Notes: a model not told the origin generated them from the letters alone. A DNA stretch of 64,000 nt from Tardiphaga sp. (GCA_030147505.1 JASBVG010000123.1:105207-169206); one strand, 5' to 3'; numbered from the stretch's first letter, positions 31,664-40,549 are shown. Made by a program: numbers and translations.

Positions 31664-33549
31664 CGCACCGTCCCGGTCTTGTCGGACCCAATCTGCTCAA
31701 CAGAGGCTTGCAAGGTCGCTTTGGTCACATCTCCCACAAGCCGCGTTCCGGTCGCCTCTCGCCCTTCGGGATCGACGAAGATCATCGTCGGCGGACCGAC
31801 CACCTGAAGGCCCTGCATGATCTGCCGCTGTTCCGGCGTGTTGCCGCTGACATCGAGCTTGATGAGATTGAAGCGGGCGAGCGTGGACTGGACGGCGGGA
31901 TCGGACAGGACGCTGCGGTCTATGACGGCGCAGGTTACGCACCAGTCCGCGGTGACGTAGAGCAGGCTCGGTTTACCGTTCCGTCCCGCGATTTCCGTCT
32001 GAAGCTCGGCGGGCGTGCCCGCGCTGCGGAAGGCAAGCGCTTCCGAAGAACCGGGAGCGCCTCCGGTTCCGGCCGCAAGGTTGGCGAGAGGCCGGAAGGG
32101 ATCTCCGGCACCGCTGGCAGCCCCGACGGCCAGCACGATGCCATAGAGTGCAGCCGCGATGCCGGCGGCCTTTGCCGCCCGCCGCCGCCCCGAAGCATCC
32201 GGCCCGATCGTATCGAAGGCGCCCAGCCAGACCGCAAGACCGATCGCGAATAGGGCCCAGAGCGCAAGGCCCGCTTCTGCCGGGATGATGCGCGAGACCA
32301 TCCAGATGGCGGTCGCCACGAAGACGAACCCGAACGCCTGCCGGACGACGGTCATCCACGCTCCCGCTTTGGGCAGCGCCTTCGGGCCGAGTGTGCCGAA
32401 AGCGATCAGCGGAATGCCCTTGCCCAGGCCAAGCGCGAAGAGGGATGCTGCCCCGAGCGCGACGTCGCCGGTCTGGGCGATGTAGATCAGAGCACCGGCG
32501 AGCGGCGCGGTCACGCAAGGCCCGACGATCAGTGCCGAGGTGAAGCCGAGCAGCCCGGCCGAGGCCAAAGAGCCGCGATTGCCCTGACCGAGCCGGCCGA
32601 TGGCATTGACCCAGGCCGATGGCAGTTGCAGTTCGAACAGCCCGAACATCGACAAGGCCAGCACGACGAAGAGCACGGAGACCGCGCCGATGGCGAGCGG
32701 CGACTGAAGCGCCATCTGCAAATTCTGTCCGGACCAGGCTGCCGCCACGCCGAGCAGGCCCAACGCGCTTGCCATCGCCAGCACGTAGGCAAGCGACAGG
32801 GTGAAGCCCCTCAGCGCGGTGACGGACTCGCCCTGGCGCGCGATCGCTCCGGCAAGGATCGGGTACATCGGGAAGACGCATGGGGTGAAGGCGAGCAGCA
32901 CGCCGAACAGCATGAAGCTTGCCAGAACCATTGCGACGCCGCCGTCCTTCAGCAGCGAACCGATCATGCCGCCATTGTCGGCCGCGATGGAAATGCCGGT
33001 CTCGTTTCCGGTCGCCGGCCCGCTCGCAGGAGTCGTGACGGCCGGGGTCGTCCACTCGTTCGCCTGCGTCGCCGGGGCGCGCTCCTCCGGATCGGTTACG
33101 GCAAGCGTCGTCGCATCGACATGGCGCACGATCGGCGGATAGCAGATGCCGTGGTCCTGGCATCCCTGATAGCGGACTTCGAGCGGAGCGGATGCCGAGG
33201 CATCAAGGGGAAGCACTGCGGCGACGTGATCGTGAAAGACGGTCGAGGGGCCGAAGGTCGGGTCGTCCTTGCTCTGGCCGTTCCCCTGGAGCTCGGGAAC
33301 CGGAAGATCCGAGCCGCTGCGAGCGAAGCTGAATTTGTCCTGGTACAGGTAGTATCCCGGCGCGATCGTCCATCGAATCTGGACGCTACCGTCGTTTTGT
33401 CGTGTCGCCGAGAGTTTGAACGCCTGATCGACGGGAAGCGGCATTCCACCCGAAGACGTCACCTGCGCCGATGCCGGTGTGATCGACAGCGCTGCAAACG
33501 CCATGATCATGGCCGCGAGAATGACGGACCAGACAGTTCTTGAAGGCAA
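31660..33549 (-). CDS. dsbD: thiol:disulfide interchange protein DsbD
   Basis: TTG 33549 has a GGGAG ribosome site six bases away and gives a proper signal peptide ending ITPASAQ; 629 residues. Domain alpha has the pair in YQGCQDHGICYPP, the membrane domain has FTPCVFPMYP and IVGPCVTAPL, and domain gamma has ADWCVTCAVID. It moves electrons from cytosolic thioredoxin to periplasmic DsbG/DsbC and TlpA proteins. The frame upstream of 33549 covers a CTTAAG box and is not coding. Confidence 0.92.
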   Translation of the reverse strand: MPSRTVWSVILAAMIMAFAALSITPASAQVTSSGGMPLPVDQAFKLSATRQNDGSVQIRWTIAPGYYLYQDKFSFARSGSDLPVPELQGNGQSKDDPTFGPSTVFHDHVAAVLPLDASASAPLEVRYQGCQDHGICYPPIVRHVDATTLAVTDPEERAPATQANEWTTPAVTTPASGPATGNETGISIAADNGGMIGSLLKDGGVAMVLASFMLFGVLLAFTPCVFPMYPILAGAIARQGESVTALRGFTLSLAYVLAMASALGLLGVAAAWSGQNLQMALQSPLAIGAVSVLFVVLALSMFGLFELQLPSAWVNAIGRLGQGNRGSLASAGLLGFTSALIVGPCVTAPLAGALIYIAQTGDVALGAASLFALGLGKGIPLIAFGTLGPKALPKAGAWMTVVRQAFGFVFVATAIWMVSRIIPAEAGLALWALFAIGLAVWLGAFDTIGPDASGRRRAAKAAGIAAALYGIVLAVGAASGAGDPFRPLANLAAGTGGAPGSSEALAFRSAGTPAELQTEIAGRNGKPSLLYVTADWCVTCAVIDRSVLSDPAVQSTLARFNLIKLDVSGNTPEQRQIMQGLQVVGPPTMIFVDPEGREATGTRLVGDVTKATLQASVEQIGSDKTGTVR

Positions 33550-33598
33550 TGCACGCTCCCGCTTGACGTTACGACGGCGGGAGAGGTCGGATCGGCAG

Positions 33599-33615
33599 CT
33601 TAAGGCAGACTTAAG
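33599..33615. promoter_or_regulatory. CTTAAG tandem box upstream of dsbD
   Basis: CTTAAG-GCAGA-CTTAAG, perfect, 49 bp upstream of TTG 33549. Confidence 0.8.
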
Positions 33616-33658
33616 GGCATCTTTATTCGTTGGATGTAGGAAAACCCCGCCGAAACGC

Positions 33659-34441
33659 CTAGAGCGGCCCGAACAAAGCTTCCAGAGCGGCTCCTCGGGG
33701 TGCACCGCTTTGAAGGATCAGTTCGCCATCGCTGCCTTGCGCGACGAGGCCGGGCGTACCGCTAAAGCCAAGCCGCCTCATCAGCTCAACATTGCCGGTG
33801 AGCTTGGTGTTGGTCTCCGGCGAGATCTTCGCCAGCGGGGCAATCCCGCCGGAGCCGTGGTTCATCTCGTTTTGCGTCAAGGCGGCTTGCGGATCGGCGG
33901 CTTCGATGATTGCGGCTGCCTTCGCAGCCGAGTCTGCCCGGATCACACCCACCATGACGTGGCGAAGCTGGACCTTGCCGGCCTCCACCCATGGCCGCGC
34001 CGAACGCCATAGCTCATTGCAAAATGGGCAATTGGCGTCGGTGAATGCGTAGACGACGCGCTCCGCATTCGGATTGCCGTCCTGAACCCAGGCCGCGGCT
34101 TCAAGCGCTCCCCAGGCCTCCCGCTGCATCGGCTCGCTCGTTGCCTGCTTCAACGCGGCGTCGGCAACAGAATCGCCCTTGGCATCGATCAGGGTGCCGA
34201 TCAGCGCATAATTGGCGTCGGGCATGATGTAGACGGCCAGCGGCTGCGTGCCCGAGCTCGCGGCATAGGCCTGCAATCCGCCCGGCACCTCCAGGGGGCC
34301 GTGGATAGTCAGGCCCTGGCTCTTCAGCGACGCAAGGATCGCCTCGGAGTTGCTTGCCGTCTGTAACGAGGCCGTTTCAGTATTGTCGTTGCAGCCGGCG
34401 AGCATCGTTGCGAGCGCGATGGCGGGTAGAAGCTTTTTCAT
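33659..34441 (-). CDS. dsbG: DsbG/DsbC-type thiol isomerase lipoprotein
   Basis: ATG 34441 gives 260 residues with a lipobox (LATMLAGC). The thioredoxin fold holds YAFTDANCPFCNELWRSA with CPFC and a cis-Pro loop GFSGTPGLV. The N-terminal 100 residues match the DsbC/DsbG dimerisation domain (ILASLKSQGLTIHGPLEVPG). In E. coli DsbG keeps single cysteines of L,D-transpeptidases reduced, and an L,D-transpeptidase gene lies directly beside it. Kept reduced by DsbD, also next door. Confidence 0.88.
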   Translation of the reverse strand: MKKLLPAIALATMLAGCNDNTETASLQTASNSEAILASLKSQGLTIHGPLEVPGGLQAYAASSGTQPLAVYIMPDANYALIGTLIDAKGDSVADAALKQATSEPMQREAWGALEAAAWVQDGNPNAERVVYAFTDANCPFCNELWRSARPWVEAGKVQLRHVMVGVIRADSAAKAAAIIEAADPQAALTQNEMNHGSGGIAPLAKISPETNTKLTGNVELMRRLGFSGTPGLVAQGSDGELILQSGAPRGAALEALFGPL

Positions 34442-34502
34442 TCGTGAGGCACCAGTCGATGTTATGGACAGATCTGAATGTCTGCTGCCTTTTGCCTGCG
34501 AG

Positions 34503-34519
34503 CTTAAGGCAGCATTAAG
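34503..34519. promoter_or_regulatory. CTTAAG tandem box upstream of dsbG
   Basis: CTTAAG-GCAGC-ATTAAG, one mismatch, 61 bp upstream of ATG 34441 and just behind the end of the next gene. Confidence 0.7.
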
Positions 34520-34539
34520 CTCCGCCGCGGCGTTTGCCG

Positions 34540-35721
34540 TCACGAGCCGTCCACCAGAGAATAGATGTCTTTCCTGAACTGCGCCGGCCCCGCCGGAACG
34601 CCCCAGGCAGTGATGTAGACGAAGTGGACCGGAACGGGATTGGTGATCGCGACGTCCCGGCGCTGACCATTGGTCAGGAATTCCGCGACGGCCTCGGTAG
34701 ACCAACCCGGCGTATCCTTGAGCAGCCAGGTCACGAATTCCGGAATGCGCTGAACCCTGACGCAGCCGGATGAGTGAAAGCGGCTGGCATCGCCGAACAG
34801 GCCCGGGTCGGGCGTGTCGTGAAGATAGACCGAATGTTGATTGGCGAAGTTGATGCGGACACGTCCAAGGGCATTGCGGCTCCCCGGCTCCTGCCGGAAT
34901 ACGTAGTTGGTCGCCTCGTCGGTGCTCCAGTCAATGCTCGACGGCGACACTTCTTTCCAGTTGCCGGTGTAAATACGCATCCCCATACGCGTCAGGTAAT
35001 CCGAGTCCCTGCGGATGATCGGGATGAGATCGCGGCGGATGATGCTTTTCGGCACATGCCAATAGGGATTGAAGTTAATCTCGTGGATCTTGCTCGAAAG
35101 CAGCGGCGTCGCGCGATTGGGCTGACCGACGACGGCCGACTGGCGAAGCACCACGGCGCCATCTTCGACCATCTCGATCTGCGCCGAGGGAACGTTGACC
35201 GTCACCTGGCGACGATCGTCGACCAGAGCGGCCTGCAATCTGGGAATATTCGCAGTGAGGCTCCGCGCCCTGTCTGCCGCCGGACGGTTGAGCGCCTCGA
35301 ACGTGGCAGCGCCCGCCACCCCGTCCACGGTGAGGCCATGCCGCGCCTGAAACCTGCGAATGGCGGCGTCGACGAAGCTGTCGACGACGGTGCCCGCGCC
35401 ATATTGCGTCGCCAGGTCGCCCGTCACAGCGAGGCGTTGGCGCAGCCAGGAAACGTCGTTGCCCTGCGCGCCAAGGGAAAGCCGTTGCGTGAACGGATAG
35501 GCCGGCCATCCGCCTTCCGCCGCCCAACCGGCGTAGGTTTCGGAGGCAATCCGCGTCGCGTGCAATGTCGTCGCCGAGAGCAGCGGCGTTTCCACGTCCT
35601 GCAGGCCATCCATACGGGCGCTTGCCGTGTCGAAGGCCCCCTCCCAGTCGCGAGCGGACGCAGTGGAGAAGGTCGCGGATGCCAGCCCGCCGATCAGAAG
35701 AGAGCGTCGGTCCAGCATCAA
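34540..35721 (-). CDS. YcbB/LdtD-like L,D-transpeptidase with peptidoglycan-binding domain
   Basis: 393 residues with a twin-arginine signal (MLDRRSLLIGGLASATFSTA). A peptidoglycan-binding domain follows (FVDAAIRRFQARHGLTVDGV), then a YkuD domain with YLHDTPDPGLFGDASRFHSS and the catalytic Cys in HSSGCVRV. The layout is that of YcbB, which makes 3-3 crosslinks in stressed cells. ATG 35721 or 35718. It overlaps the upstream dsbA-like stop, so both share the box at 36363. Confidence 0.9.
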   Translation of the reverse strand: MMLDRRSLLIGGLASATFSTASARDWEGAFDTASARMDGLQDVETPLLSATTLHATRIASETYAGWAAEGGWPAYPFTQRLSLGAQGNDVSWLRQRLAVTGDLATQYGAGTVVDSFVDAAIRRFQARHGLTVDGVAGAATFEALNRPAADRARSLTANIPRLQAALVDDRRQVTVNVPSAQIEMVEDGAVVLRQSAVVGQPNRATPLLSSKIHEINFNPYWHVPKSIIRRDLIPIIRRDSDYLTRMGMRIYTGNWKEVSPSSIDWSTDEATNYVFRQEPGSRNALGRVRINFANQHSVYLHDTPDPGLFGDASRFHSSGCVRVQRIPEFVTWLLKDTPGWSTEAVAEFLTNGQRRDVAITNPVPVHFVYITAWGVPAGPAQFRKDIYSLVDGS

Positions 35722-36317
35722 GTCCGTTTCCCCCTCGCTTCGAGAACTGCCTGGGCAAGGCCGGTTGGATCGAGGACACCACCGTAGATCTTCGTACCGA
35801 TGGCGAATGAGGGCGTACCGGCCAGGCCGAATGCCTTGGCCATGCGGTCGTTGCGCGACAAGGTTTCGGCTACCGCTTCAGGTGAGTGAGCTGGCGTGAG
35901 ACTTTTGACGCTGGCGTCCTCAAGCACTTCGATGACATCGTTCTCGGTGAGCCGTCCTTCCGTACCCATCAGCGCCTCGTGGGCGCGGCCGTAGGCCTGT
36001 GGATCGAGGGCCAGAACACGCTCGGCTGCAAACCGCGACGCTTCGCCAAAGATCGGCCAGTCGCGCATCATGAGGCGCAGATTGCCGTCGTCGCTGACGA
36101 ACTTCTTGAGCTCTGGATAGGTGCTTTTGCAAAATGGGCATTGGTAGTCGAAGAACTCGACAATCGTGATGTCGCCATCCGGATTGCCGAGCACCGGCGT
36201 CACCGGATCGGAAAACACCTCCTCACGGGACGGCTGCCGGGCAGCGACGTGCGTGACGGTCGCAGGGATCGCCAAGAGCGCAACGGTCGAAATCAGAAAA
36301 CATCGTCGTGACTGCAT
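35718..36317 (-). CDS. DsbA-like periplasmic disulfide oxidase/thiol protein
   Basis: 199 residues with a signal peptide (RRCFLISTVALLAIPATVTH). The redox site is FFDYQCPFCKSTYPEL, and the DsbA helical insert and cis-Pro loop (LAGTPSFAIG) are present. It belongs to the DsbA/BdbD group that often acts on a few dedicated substrates. The coupled L,D-transpeptidase gene suggests its partner. No DsbB was seen in the window. Confidence 0.88.
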   Translation of the reverse strand: MQSRRCFLISTVALLAIPATVTHVAARQPSREEVFSDPVTPVLGNPDGDITIVEFFDYQCPFCKSTYPELKKFVSDDGNLRLMMRDWPIFGEASRFAAERVLALDPQAYGRAHEALMGTEGRLTENDVIEVLEDASVKSLTPAHSPEAVAETLSRNDRMAKAFGLAGTPSFAIGTKIYGGVLDPTGLAQAVLEARGKRT

Positions 36318-36362
36318 TCATTCGGTCCTCCGTGGGCTTTCGGACCGAAACGCAGTTGCAAG

Positions 36363-36379
36363 CTTAAGCTAGCCTTAAG
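36363..36379. promoter_or_regulatory. CTTAAG tandem box upstream of dsbA-like gene
   Basis: CTTAAG-CTAGC-CTTAAG, perfect, 45 bp upstream of ATG 36317. The 221 bp from here to 36600 hold no convincing gene; a 65-codon frame there lacks any protein-like pattern. Confidence 0.8.
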
Positions 36380-36600
36380 TGGATACGCCGACGGTTCTCT
36401 CACACCGCTTGTATCCTCTTTGGTCCCGTGGGCGCCAAGAATGCGCTGGCGCTACGGTAGAGAACCACGGGCCAAGAGAATGATGACCGGGGGCTCGAAA
36501 ACACGGAGGACGTATATGCGCGGGTCAAATCCGGAAACGTGCATTTGTGAGTCGGGGATGCGCGGCACCCCCTCTTGAGGCGGTCGCTCGGATTCACCGA

Positions 36601-37359
36601 TTATCGAGTGATCCAGCCCCATTTCGCAAAAATGGCGGCACCCTCCTTGGCCTGCAAAAACTCGACGAACTCCGCCGACAGAGGGTTGCGTTTGCCGAGC
36701 TCGGTCGCTGCAATGCCGGTGTCGCGATAGATGCGATAACCGGGCTCGACCTCGACGAGATCGGCCAGTTCGGGAGCCTCGCGTTGCCAGATGTTCCAGA
36801 TGATCCATGCATCCAATGTCTGGTCCGACGTCCATGCTTTCTTCGCCTGAGCGCTGTTCTCGGCGACGGCGGCAATATTTGAGCGAAGCGCTCGGACATC
36901 GGCGATGCTTCCGAGGCGTCCGGCAATGTCTTCCCAGAGTCCGTTCTGTCCCGCCCCGTTGACGACAAGGATCCTGTGACCGGGCTTAAGCAGATCGGCA
37001 ATGCCGCCAATCTTCTCCGGATTGCCTGGGCGCACGAGGATTGCAGACGGTCGCAGGTAAAGCGGGTAGACGTCCTCCGATTTCAGGCGGCCGTCGAACA
37101 TGGACACGAAGTCGTGCATCATTGTTTCCGAGCCGCTGTAGATCAGATCGGCGTCGTTCAAAGCCGATTGACGCCACTGCGAGGTGGGCCCGGCGGTGAC
37201 TACGACGTCCTTGTTCTTGAGTTTCGCGAAAGCGGCCGCCGCCTCTTTCATCGCGGGCGCCGGACCTCCAGGTCCATAGACCCTGAGATCCGCGGCACTG
37301 CCAGCGATCGGCACGCCGAAGGCGAACAAAGCAAAAAGAACTAGCCGAAATAGGGTCAT
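36601..37359 (-). CDS. AcfC-like periplasmic substrate-binding protein
   Basis: 252 residues with a clear signal peptide (FRLVLFALFAFGVPIAGSAA). The mature part starts LRVYGPGGPAPAMKEAAAAF, and GPTSQWRQSALNDADLIYSG is an AcfC signature. AcfC relatives belong to the type II binding-protein fold near sulfate and molybdate binders. No transporter partner lies next to it, so it may be a sensor or scavenger of an oxyanion. Confidence 0.75.
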   Translation of the reverse strand: MTLFRLVLFALFAFGVPIAGSAADLRVYGPGGPAPAMKEAAAAFAKLKNKDVVVTAGPTSQWRQSALNDADLIYSGSETMMHDFVSMFDGRLKSEDVYPLYLRPSAILVRPGNPEKIGGIADLLKPGHRILVVNGAGQNGLWEDIAGRLGSIADVRALRSNIAAVAENSAQAKKAWTSDQTLDAWIIWNIWQREAPELADLVEVEPGYRIYRDTGIAATELGKRNPLSAEFVEFLQAKEGAAIFAKWGWITR

Positions 37360-37553
37360 GTCTTTCCTCCGCGGTTTTTTGAAGTTGTTGGTCTAGCTAC
37401 GAAGCCGGATTCGCACGGTTAGGCGTGGGCGGTGATTGCTGGTGCCAGCGTCTCTCCGATCTGCTCGCGTATCGCACCGGCCTTTCCGCGCCCTCAGCAT
37501 GGTGGGCGATGCGCCGCCGGCATCGGACGTGGTCAGCCCGCAGAGCGCTGCGG

Positions 37554-38333
37554 TTAACCAATGAAGGCCCCCGCGCTCCGGTAGAGAACATAGGCCGCGA
37601 CCACGAAGATCAGCGCCGCGAAGACGCGGTTGAGCGTGTCTTTGCCAGCCGACAGGCGGTTGGCGAGCATCATGCCGAGAATCCCGCCGATGATCCCTCC
37701 GGCGATGAACTCGAACGCGACGGGCCAGTCGACGAGGCCGGACGCGGCATAGTTCAGCGCGGTGGCGAGCCCGAAGCTGCCCACGGCCAGCAGCGATGAG
37801 CCGACCGCCTTGATCGTTGGCATGCCCGTCGCGAGGATGAGGCCGGGCACGATCAGGAAGCCTCCTCCGATTCCGAAGAAGCCCGAGGCGGACCCGGCCG
37901 CGAAGGCGACAGCGGCGGTGATCAGGCATGTCCTCAGATCAGCCGGACGCTCGGCGGATGCGGCGGCCTTGCGAGGCCGCAGCATCATGACGCCGACAAG
38001 GATCATGAGCAGGCCGAACAGGAAGAGAAGGCGCTCGCCGTCAACCAGCTTGCCGAGCGTCGAGCCGGCGAGCGCGCCGAACGTGCCGACGCCGGCGAAG
38101 ACGATCGCGCAGCGCCAACGGACGTTGCCGCTGCGAGCATGGCCGATGAGATTGGCGAAGGCGTTGACCGAAACGGCGAGCGCGCTCGTGCCGATGGCGA
38201 TATGTGGCTGTGTCACGCCGACGACGTAGAGCAGCAGCGGCGTCGCCAGGATCGAGCCGCCGCCACCGACGAGACCGAGGGAAAAGCCGACGAGTCCGCC
38301 CGAAGCGAGCGCGGGGCCGATATTGGCAAGCAT
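37554..38333 (-). CDS. TauE/SafE-family sulfite/organosulfur exporter
   Basis: 259 residues with about eight membrane helices in two repeats. SLGLVGGGGSILATPLLLY and SGFFGIGGGFLIVPGLILAT are the paired TauE motifs. It probably exports sulfite or related sulfur anions made by the persulfide dioxygenase. It is directly followed upstream by two YeeE/YedE genes and blh, which looks like one operon. The 194 bp to the AcfC-like gene hold nothing I recognise. Confidence 0.88.
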   Translation of the reverse strand: MLANIGPALASGGLVGFSLGLVGGGGSILATPLLLYVVGVTQPHIAIGTSALAVSVNAFANLIGHARSGNVRWRCAIVFAGVGTFGALAGSTLGKLVDGERLLFLFGLLMILVGVMMLRPRKAAASAERPADLRTCLITAAVAFAAGSASGFFGIGGGFLIVPGLILATGMPTIKAVGSSLLAVGSFGLATALNYAASGLVDWPVAFEFIAGGIIGGILGMMLANRLSAGKDTLNRVFAALIFVVAAYVLYRSAGAFIG

Positions 38334-38336
38334 GGC

Positions 38337-38765
38337 TCACCCCTTTCCGGCCAGGAACCGATCATGCGTGACCATTCCAATGACCATCGCGACGGCGAAG
38401 ATCACCGCGGGGAGCAGGCCGAGTGACAGGGATGCGATCGCAGGACCGGGGCAGAAGCCGGCCAGGCCCCAGCCCACGCCGAAGATCGCCGATCCGAGGA
38501 TGAGCGGGCGGTCGATGCGGGTTTTGGCCGGCAGATGAAGTTGGGCGTCGAGCAGCGGCTTATTGACCGCGAAAGCGATCCTGTAGCCGATGAAGGCGAC
38601 GATCACGCCGGCACCGAGAACAAAGATCAGGCTCGGATCCCACGCGCCGGTGATGTCGAGGAAGGCCTTGACCTTGGCCGGGTTGAGCAGGCCCGAAATT
38701 GCGAGACCGAGCCCGAACAGAAGGCCGGCTGCGAGCGCCGTCAGCATGCGAAGCAGCGGCGTCAT
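38337..38765 (-). CDS. YeeE/YedE (DUF6691) membrane protein
   Basis: 142 residues, four membrane helices. LFGLGLAISGLLNPAKVKAF and GVGWGLAGFCPGPAIASLSL are the hallmark lines; the Cys in FCPGPA is the conserved thiosulfate-channel cysteine of the YeeE fold. Half-size proteins of this kind work in pairs. It overlaps the second half-gene by four bases. Confidence 0.88.
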   Translation of the reverse strand: MTPLLRMLTALAAGLLFGLGLAISGLLNPAKVKAFLDITGAWDPSLIFVLGAGVIVAFIGYRIAFAVNKPLLDAQLHLPAKTRIDRPLILGSAIFGVGWGLAGFCPGPAIASLSLGLLPAVIFAVAMVIGMVTHDRFLAGKG

Positions 38766-39181
38766 AGCCAGCCTCCGAGGCGCATCACCAGCACCGTGAC
38801 GATCGCCGTCGCGAGGAAGGTCAGCACCGCGGCGAACGACCGGGGCGACAGACGTGCCAGTCCCGAGATACCGTGCCCGGAGGTGCAGCCGGACCCCATG
38901 CGGGTGCCGAAGCCGACGAGCAGGCCGGCGACGATCAGGAGGGGCCAGGACGCCGTTACGATGACCTGCGGCGCATTGCCGAAGATGGTGAAATAGGTCA
39001 GCGGACCGAGAAGGAGGCCGGCGACGAACGCAATGTCGTGGCCGAAGCGCTCGCCGCGCTGGCCGAGCAATCCGCCGACGATACCGCTGATGCCGGCAAT
39101 GCGGCCGTTGACCAGCATGAGGAGGCTGGCGGACAATCCGATCAGCGCGCCGCCTGCCAGAGGAGCAAGATAGGCGTCCAT
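38762..39181 (-). CDS. YeeE/YedE membrane protein, partner half
   Basis: ATG 39181 (MDAYLAPLAGGALIGLSASL) gives 139 residues and shares one base with the blh stop. About four helices; GFGTRMGSGCTSGHGISGLA carries the conserved GCTSGHG cysteine. With the downstream half it should form a sulfur-compound channel. Frames extending upstream are in blh and rejected. Confidence 0.88.
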   Translation of the reverse strand: MDAYLAPLAGGALIGLSASLLMLVNGRIAGISGIVGGLLGQRGERFGHDIAFVAGLLLGPLTYFTIFGNAPQVIVTASWPLLIVAGLLVGFGTRMGSGCTSGHGISGLARLSPRSFAAVLTFLATAIVTVLVMRLGGWL

Positions 39182-40488
39182 CACCAGACCACCCCCTCGA
39201 GCGCGTCGAGCGGAATTTTTAGATAGCGCCGGCCGTTGCACTCCGGTTCGGGAAGCCGGCCGCCGGCCATGTTCACCTGAAGCGCATGCAGGATGAGCTT
39301 GGGCATCGGCAGCGTGGCGTCGCGTGCCTCGCGCAGGGCGATGAAGCTCGCCTCGGTCTGATCGACGATATGCGGGTTGAAGCTCTTCTGCTCGGCGACG
39401 GTGCTTTCCCACCGCGGTTGGCGGCCATCAGGCTGGTAGTCGTGCCCGGTGAACACGCGCGTCTCGTCCGGCAGCGCGAGAATGTCCTGAATGGACTTCC
39501 AGAGAACCTTGGCGCTACCGCCCGGGAAATCGGCGCGCGCCGTGCCGGAGTCCGGCATGAACAGCGTGTCGTGGACGAAGGCGGCGTCGCCTATGAGATA
39601 GGTGATTGAGGCAAGGGTGTGCCCCGGCGAGAACATCACCCGCGCATCTATCGTGCCGACCTTGAAGGTATCTCCGTCGGCGAAGAGCTGGTCCCACTGG
39701 CGGCCGTCAGCCGGGAAGTCCGGCCAATTGTAGATCCCTTTCCATAGAGCCTGCACATCCACGACATGGGCTCCGATCGCGGTCGGAGCTCCGGTCTTCT
39801 CCTTGAGATAGCGGGCGGCGGAAAAATGGTCGGCGTGAGGATGGGTATCGAGGATCCATTCGACCGTCAGGCCCTCGTCGGCGATGTAGGCGAGGATTTC
39901 GTCGGCATGCTCGGTCCTGGTCGATCCGGATTTCTCGTCGTAGTCGAGAACCGGGTCTACGATGGCGCATTTCGCCGTGGCTGGATCGCTGACGACGTAC
40001 TGGATGCTCCAGGTGCGCGGATCGAAGAAGCCTTTAACTTTTGGCTTGACGGGAGCGGGAGGGCGATTTGCGGCAAGCCATGTCCGCGCGGCATCGGGCG
40101 CAATCCCGACGTCGTTCGCGACGGCGATCAGCTTGTCGTTGCCGAAGCCTTCCACATCGGCATTGCCGGCCAGGATCCACATGTAGAAAGAGCGCGCCCC
40201 TGAGCGGCAATGCGCGATCACTGGTCCGTCCGACGCGACGATCGCCTCCGCGAACCGCCGAACGTCCTCCGGCCGCATGTTGCTGCTCGTTACCGGGATG
40301 AAGACATAGTCGAGACCCGCCGCTCTGGCCGCCTCTTCTTCCGCCGCCGATCCCGGCTGTGAACCTTCTTCGCCATCCGGCCGATTATTGATGACCGTCT
40401 TGTAGCCGCGCCGGGCGAGTTCCGCGAAGTCCTTGGGCTGCAATTGCCCCAGGACAGAAAATTTCTCTGTGACGGGAATGGGTTTCAT
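39181..40488 (-). CDS. blh: persulfide dioxygenase fused to DUF442 sulfurtransferase (Blh)
   Basis: 435 residues. Residues 1-110 form the phosphatase-like DUF442 domain with the cysteine loop VIAHCRSGARS. The rest is a metallo-beta-lactamase persulfide dioxygenase with metal ligands in LDTHPHADHFSAARYL, FSPGHTLASI and FTGHDYQ. It oxidises persulfides to sulfite, while the first domain moves sulfane sulfur. First gene of the operon blh-yeeE-yeeE-tauE, divergent from sqr. Confidence 0.93.
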   Translation of the reverse strand: MKPIPVTEKFSVLGQLQPKDFAELARRGYKTVINNRPDGEEGSQPGSAAEEEAARAAGLDYVFIPVTSSNMRPEDVRRFAEAIVASDGPVIAHCRSGARSFYMWILAGNADVEGFGNDKLIAVANDVGIAPDAARTWLAANRPPAPVKPKVKGFFDPRTWSIQYVVSDPATAKCAIVDPVLDYDEKSGSTRTEHADEILAYIADEGLTVEWILDTHPHADHFSAARYLKEKTGAPTAIGAHVVDVQALWKGIYNWPDFPADGRQWDQLFADGDTFKVGTIDARVMFSPGHTLASITYLIGDAAFVHDTLFMPDSGTARADFPGGSAKVLWKSIQDILALPDETRVFTGHDYQPDGRQPRWESTVAEQKSFNPHIVDQTEASFIALREARDATLPMPKLILHALQVNMAGGRLPEPECNGRRYLKIPLDALEGVVW

Positions 40489-40519
40489 GGAGCCGCTCCT
40501 TGACGCTTGTCAATATGAA

Positions 40520-40549
40520 TTACATACTTACATAAAACCAGATATGTAA
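40520..40549. promoter_or_regulatory. TTACATA operator between blh and sqr
   Basis: TTACATA at 40520-40526 and again at 40528-40534, then an inverted TATGTAA at 40543-40549. The last two make a perfect 7-bp inverted repeat with an 8-bp spacer. In other alphaproteobacteria this promoter position is controlled by the persulfide-sensing ArsR proteins BigR/SqrR. Confidence 0.7.

Noticed and set aside
30923..31807. 294-codon plus-strand frame
   Set aside because: Antisense to the TlpA fusion and dsbD.
32626..33543. 305-codon plus-strand frame
   Set aside because: Antisense to dsbD, Arg/His-rich noise.
36400..36597. 65-codon minus-strand frame
   Set aside because: No ribosome site, no motif, between a promoter box and a terminal codon; considered non-coding.
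36977..36990. Single CTTAAG hexamers at about 36984, 40613 and 45029
   Set aside because: Each is inside a coding region and lacks the second hexamer at 11-bp spacing.
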